64,000 nucleotides of DNA, taken from assembly GCF_900130005.1 (NCBI RefSeq), contig NZ_FQXP01000003.1, positions 310,001 to 374,000 on the forward strand. Reading direction: 5' to 3'. A model generated the notes under the pieces. That model did not search any database and was not told the origin of the DNA. It was given only the letters and a program-made list of their open reading frames with translations. Made by a program: the position numbers and the translations under genes. Positions 60,432 to 64,000 of the stretch are shown here, one piece after another (the first letter of the stretch is position 1; the number at the start of each line of letters is the position of its first letter). The stretch is from Clostridium collagenovorans DSM 3089. GTDB taxonomy: Bacteria; Bacillota; Clostridia; Clostridiales; Clostridiaceae.

Positions 60432-61796
60432 ATGTCAAATACAGTAAATATCCAAGAGTACATTGCTAACGTACTTGAAAATGTTAAGAAAAGAAATTCA
60501 GGGGAGCCAGAATTTATACAAGCTGTTGAAGAGGTTTTAGGATCAATTGGACCAGTTTTAGAAAAACATCCAGAATATATAAATCAAAACCTTTTAGAAA
60601 GATTCTGTGAACCAGAAAGACAAATAATGTTTAGAGTTCCTTGGGTAGATGACAATGGAAGCGTACATGTTAACCGTGGATTTAGAGTACAATTTAATGG
60701 AACATTAGGGCCTTACAAAGGTGGTTTAAGATTCCATCCTTCAGTATATATAGGAATAATCAAATTCTTAGGATTTGAACAAATATTAAAGAACTCACTA
60801 ACAGGTCTTCCAATTGGAGGAGGTAAAGGTGGTTCTGACTTCGATCCAAGAGGAAAATCAGATTCTGAAATCATGAGATTCTGTCAAAGCTTCATGACTG
60901 AATTATACAGACACATTGGACCAGATGTAGACGTACCAGCTGGAGATATCGGTGTTGGTGGAAGAGAAATTGGTTACTTATATGGCCAATACAGAAGAAT
61001 CAAAGGAGCTTTCGAAAATGGAGTATTAACAGGTAAAGGTTTAAGCTACGGCGGAAGTTTAATAAGACCAGAAGCAACAGGATTTGGTGTTGCATACTTC
61101 TGTGAAGAAATATTAAAACATGAAGGAACAGACTTTAAAGGTAAAACAGTTGCTTCTTCAGGATTTGGTAACGTTGCATGGGGATTATGTAGAAAAGTTG
61201 CTGATTTAGGTGGTAAAGTTGTTACATTATCAGGACCAGATGGATACATCTATGATAAAGATGGTGTTGCAACAGATGAAAAAATTAATTTCTTAGTTGA
61301 AATGAGAAACTCTGGAAGAGATAAGGTTCAAGACTATGCTGATAAATTCGGTTGTGAATTCCACGCTGGTCAAAAACCATGGGGCGTAAAAGTTGATATT
61401 ATAATACCAGCTGCTATGCAAAATGACATACATTTAGAGCATGCTAAACAAATCGTAGATAACGGAGTTAAATTCGTTTGTGAAGCTGCTAATATGCCAT
61501 GTACAAATGAAGCTGTTGAATACTTCCAATCTCACGGTATAGTAGTTGGACCAGCTAAGGCTGCTAATGCAGGTGGAGTTGGTGTATCAGCTCTAGAAAT
61601 GGCTCAAAATAGCATGAGATTAGCATGGACAGCAGAAGAAGTTGACCAAAAATTACACCAAATTATGGTTACAATTCACCAAAATGCTATGAAAGCTGCT
61701 GCTGATTTTGGATTTGGATATGACTTAGTTAAAGGTGCTAACATAGCTGGTTTCGTAAAAGTTGCTGAAGCTATGCACGCTCAAGGAAACTATTAA
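60432..61796 (+). CDS. gdhA: glutamate dehydrogenase (hexameric, probably NADP type)
   Basis: Interconverts glutamate with 2-oxoglutarate and ammonium. 454 residues. NGTLGPYKGGLRFHPSVYIGIIKFLGFEQILKNSL and LPIGGGKGGSDFDP hold the catalytic lysines (about 96-132); VPAGDIGVGGREIGYLYGQYRR and the Rossmann ASSGFGNVAWG follow. It resembles hexameric clostridial and enteric GDH (class I, 450 residues). Codon use is richer in favoured codons, as for an abundant protein. RBS AGGGGG. Coenzyme preference is inferred. Confidence 0.96.
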   Translation: MSNTVNIQEYIANVLENVKKRNSGEPEFIQAVEEVLGSIGPVLEKHPEYINQNLLERFCEPERQIMFRVPWVDDNGSVHVNRGFRVQFNGTLGPYKGGLRFHPSVYIGIIKFLGFEQILKNSLTGLPIGGGKGGSDFDPRGKSDSEIMRFCQSFMTELYRHIGPDVDVPAGDIGVGGREIGYLYGQYRRIKGAFENGVLTGKGLSYGGSLIRPEATGFGVAYFCEEILKHEGTDFKGKTVASSGFGNVAWGLCRKVADLGGKVVTLSGPDGYIYDKDGVATDEKINFLVEMRNSGRDKVQDYADKFGCEFHAGQKPWGVKVDIIIPAAMQNDIHLEHAKQIVDNGVKFVCEAANMPCTNEAVEYFQSHGIVVGPAKAANAGGVGVSALEMAQNSMRLAWTAEEVDQKLHQIMVTIHQNAMKAAADFGFGYDLVKGANIAGFVKVAEAMHAQGNY

Positions 61797-61804
61797 TAAA
61801 TAAA

Positions 61805-61834
61805 AAAAGAGAGGTGGTAACACCTCTCTTTTAT
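61805..61834. terminator. bidirectional terminator between gdhA and the HAD-IB gene
   Basis: A perfect 12-bp stem AAAAGAGAGGTG (61805-61816) with CACCTCTCTTTT (61821-61832), GTAA loop, A/T flanks. Its end overlaps the last codon of the minus-strand gene. Confidence 0.92.
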
Positions 61835-62562
61835 AATATTTTTATAGAATCTGAACTCATATTATAAATAGTATCCTTACGCTCAACTATGAAGTTTATC
61901 TTTTCTTTTACTATAGGATCTTCAAGGATTTTATTTATCAATTCTTTTGTAGGATTTATTGCAGTAGGGAATTTAACACTTTTCATCATTGAAAAGTCAC
62001 CAGTAGTATCACCATAGGAATAAGAATTTTCTAAATCTAGGTTATATTTTTCAACAAAGTTATTTATAGCTTTCTTTTTATTAACGCTATCCCACATTGC
62101 TACAACTTCGCCAGTATACATATCATTTTCATTTAATGAGTATACAGTTCCTATATAATCATCAAATCCATGCCTTACAGCCATTTCCTTTACAAGTTCT
62201 ATAGGGCTTCCTGAAATTGTTATGAGTACGTGTCCTTGAGCTTTATGCCACTTAATCCTATCTCTTGTGTAAGTATAAACTCTATCACCCTTTTGAGTTA
62301 CAACATTTTTAGCTATGAATTCAATTTGAGATCTATGAAGACCTTTTATAGCTTCAGTATATATGTCAGCCATTTTTAATAAATAGTGATCATAGTTTCC
62401 AATACGTTTATCCCATTTCACATAATATGGTTTAACCTCGTTATACCATCTTTCTTGGTCTATTATTTCGCTCTTAATTAATTTTTTAAAAACTTCAGTT
62501 ATTAATCCTTCTCTATATAAAGTTCCATCAATATCAAAAAAAGCTGCGATTTTCTTTTCCAT
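61831..62562 (-). CDS. HAD-IB family phosphatase (SerB-like)
   Basis: 243 residues. The HAD nucleophile motif FFDIDGTL has Asp10 and Asp12. Motif II is in ITISGSPIELVKEMA (about 115-129), and motif III/IV in SYSYGDTTGDFSMMKSV. The helical cap between 20 and 100 is typical of subfamily IB (phosphoserine phosphatase-like). The substrate cannot be told. A TTAGGAGTGAT ribosome-binding site lies upstream on the minus strand. A single gene, converging on gdhA. Confidence 0.88.
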   Translation of the reverse strand: MEKKIAAFFDIDGTLYREGLITEVFKKLIKSEIIDQERWYNEVKPYYVKWDKRIGNYDHYLLKMADIYTEAIKGLHRSQIEFIAKNVVTQKGDRVYTYTRDRIKWHKAQGHVLITISGSPIELVKEMAVRHGFDDYIGTVYSLNENDMYTGEVVAMWDSVNKKKAINNFVEKYNLDLENSYSYGDTTGDFSMMKSVKFPTAINPTKELINKILEDPIVKEKINFIVERKDTIYNMSSDSIKIL

Positions 62563-62857
62563 AACATCACTCCTAATATAAATAATTCTTCACATTATAT
62601 AATATTTTGCATTAAAATTAAAGAAGAATACAAAAATTTATTTAAATTTGAAAAAAATATTTTAAAATGAGGGAAAATTAGAAAGTAATAAATTTAATAA
62701 TTGTATAAAATATTTTATGCATCATAATAAGAAAGGTGATATAATAGTGTAGAATTTACAAGTATGAGTATAAAAGGACGTTGTTTATAAGCTTAGAAGT
62801 TTCATTTAACTTAAATATGATATATAAACTATGTTATTTAATATAGGAGGGGATAAG

Positions 62858-63682
62858 ATGTACAAATTAATAGCTTTAGATATTGATGGTACTTTAGTTA
62901 CGAAAAAAGCTAAAATTACAGAGGAAAATCTTTTGTGCATAAAAGAGGCTAAGGAAAAGGGTATTAAAGTCGTATTGGCTTCAGGAAGACCTTTAAAGGG
63001 ATTAAATAGATTTTTAAAGGAACTTGATTTGGTAAATAAGGGGGATTATGCAGTTGGGTACAATGGAGCTATTGTGCAAGACACATATACAGAAGAAATA
63101 ATTAATATCACACCCTTAGATATTGACTGCTATGAAGAATTATATAAAATTAGTTTAGAAATGGGTGTTAATATACATGCACTTACAAAGTCTAAGGTTA
63201 TAACACCTAAGATTAATAAGTATTCTCAGCTAGAAGCAGATTTGAATGGAATAGAAATAGAAGAAATAGCTTTAAAAGATATAAAACCAGAAGAGACTAT
63301 AGTTAAGGTTATGATGATAGATGATCCAGAGTTACTTGATAATGTAGTTCGAAATTTATCACAAGAAATAAAGGATAAATACACTATAGTTAAAAGTGCA
63401 CCTTACTTTTTAGAGTTTTTACATAATAAGGCTAATAAATGGTCTGGTGTTTTTGGATTGGCAGAAAAACTAGGAATAAAAAGTCAAGAAATCATATGTG
63501 TTGGTGATGAAGAAAATGATATACATATGATAGAAAATGCTGGATTAGGTGTAGCTATGGGGAATGCAGTTCCTAAGATTAAGGAAGTAGCAGATTATAT
63601 CACTTTAAGTAATGAAGAGAGTGGAGTAGCACATGTAATAAAAAAATTTATATTAGAAGATAAAGAAGAACATAGTGCGTAA
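62858..63682 (+). CDS. Cof-type HAD-IIB family sugar-phosphatase-like hydrolase
   Basis: 274 residues. MYKLIALDIDGTL has nucleophile Asp8 and Asp10; VLASGRPLKGL (motif II), an IIB cap domain (about 85-190), NKWSGVFGLAEKLGI with motif III lysine, and CVGDEENDIHMIENAGLGVAMGNA (motif IV) follow. Members dephosphorylate sugar phosphates or flavin/pyridoxal phosphates; the specific substrate is unknown. ATG 62858 chosen with AGGAGGGG 6 bases upstream; an upstream in-frame ATG at 62831 precedes the site. Confidence 0.92.
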   Translation: MYKLIALDIDGTLVTKKAKITEENLLCIKEAKEKGIKVVLASGRPLKGLNRFLKELDLVNKGDYAVGYNGAIVQDTYTEEIINITPLDIDCYEELYKISLEMGVNIHALTKSKVITPKINKYSQLEADLNGIEIEEIALKDIKPEETIVKVMMIDDPELLDNVVRNLSQEIKDKYTIVKSAPYFLEFLHNKANKWSGVFGLAEKLGIKSQEIICVGDEENDIHMIENAGLGVAMGNAVPKIKEVADYITLSNEESGVAHVIKKFILEDKEEHSA

Positions 63683-63686
63683 AAAC

Positions 63687-63717
63687 AAAGTAGTGGGACT
63701 TGCTCACTACTTTATTT
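63687..63717 (+). terminator. terminator after the Cof-type gene
   Basis: AAAGTAGTG (63687-63695) with CACTACTTT (63705-63713), extended by G-T and G-C pairs, followed by ATTTATT. Confidence 0.7.
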
Positions 63718-63828
63718 ATTATAAATAGTAAAAAATAATACAAATTTATCACTTAAAACTCACTAAAGTAATTATTTTATATACATTAATAATAAGAAAA
63801 ATATTAATATATATAAGGAAGTGAGTTT

Positions 63829-64000
63829 ATGGACATGTATGAAATTTGTATAAGATTGTGCTTAGCAGTTGCTATTAGTGCTATAATAGGATTTGATAGA
63901 GAACAAAAAAACAGACCTGCAGGTCTAAGAACTCATATTCTGGTTTGCTTAGGTGCTACAATAATATCTATTTTAGAGGTTTACTTAATATATGATGCAA
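63829..64000 (+). CDS. MgtC/SapB family membrane protein (3' truncated by window edge)
   Basis: ATG at 63829 with AAGGAAGTGAG upstream opens a frame that runs off the window (57 codons). The first helix LCLAVAISAIIGFDREQKNRPAGLRTHILVCLGATIISILEVYLI shows the MgtC signature GxxREQKNRPAGLRTH with its conserved Arg-Glu pair. MgtC proteins affect magnesium homeostasis and ATP synthase activity in pathogens, while broader SapB relatives are less defined. The C-terminal domain that would decide between them lies outside. Confidence 0.85.
   Translation, partial: MDMYEICIRLCLAVAISAIIGFDREQKNRPAGLRTHILVCLGATIISILEVYLIYDA

Noticed and set aside
1..64000. Defence islands, prophage, integrated elements, toxin-antitoxin pairs, biosynthetic clusters
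   Set aside because: Gene order is continuous core chromosome with uniform base and codon use; no transposase, integrase, phage or polyketide/peptide synthetase motifs were found.

Overview
The window is a strongly AT-rich, gene-dense stretch of a low-GC Firmicute chromosome. Gene content and order (smc-ftsY-ylxM-ffh-rpsP; rimM-trmD-rplS; yraN-comM-dprA-topA-codY; rpsB-tsf-pyrH-frr-uppS-cdsA-dxr-rseP-ispG-polC; rimP-nusA-ylxR-ylxQ-infB-rbfA-nrnA-truB-ribF-rpsO-pnp) match the classic clostridial/bacilli 'information processing' supercluster. PolC, RNase Y, CodY, AGGAGG-type ribosome-binding sites, frequent GTG/TTG starts and a YlmC-type sporulation gene point to an endospore-former of Clostridium sensu stricto. 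I cannot name the species from sequence alone. No rRNA, tRNA, insertion sequence, prophage or CRISPR array was found.

Layout. 1-8.2 kb: the tail of an Elp3-like radical SAM gene, a 30-codon membrane peptide, then chromosome condensation (smc) and signal recognition particle genes (ftsY, ylxM, ffh) running into rpsP and a KH-domain RNA chaperone. 8.4-11.8 kb: ribosome maturation and tRNA modification (rimM, trmD, rplS, rbgA) and rnhB. 11.9-18.3 kb: DNA uptake and processing (yraN, comM, dprA, topA) and the global nutrient regulator codY. 18.5-32.2 kb: translation (rpsB, tsf, frr), UMP kinase, isoprenoid and phospholipid synthesis (uppS, cdsA, dxr, ispG), the site-2 protease rseP and the replicative polymerase polC. 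32.4-42.4 kb: the nusA-infB operon, followed by ribF, rpsO and pnp. 42.4-46.1 kb: M16 peptidase, ylmC, dapG and a ClpP-like tepA. 46.2-54.6 kb: a solitary EutL-type shell protein gene, ftsK/spoIIIE, rimO, pgsA, recA (SOS regulated) and rny. 54.6-64 kb: accessory housekeeping genes (rlmL-like, DEAD-box helicase, pseudouridine synthase, mnmM, RpiR regulator, gdhA, two HAD phosphatases) and the start of an MgtC-family gene.

How they fit together: most genes serve ribosome assembly, translation initiation and RNA turnover (RimM, RbgA, RimP, RbfA, RimO, InfB, Pnp, RNase Y, helicase), protein targeting, and membrane lipid precursors. Four genes (yraN, eutL-like, rlmL-like, HAD-IB) lie alone on the minus strand. 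Each converges on a plus-strand gene across a long hairpin that can terminate transcription in both directions, and each has a long AT-rich divergent spacer behind it.

No wholly new gene system was found. The most interesting items are regulatory or contextual: a hairpin upstream of tepA that looks like a terminator and also buries the tepA Shine-Dalgarno sequence; structured leaders before rplS, rpsB and rpsO; Spo0A-like boxes before the codY promoter; an isolated EutL-family gene with no microcompartment neighbours; and an unannotated membrane micro-protein before smc. Start sites were moved from the longest possible ORF to the best ribosome-binding site for khpA, rbgA, polC, infB, nrnA, ribF, rpsO, tepA, pgsA, recA and the Cof-type phosphatase.
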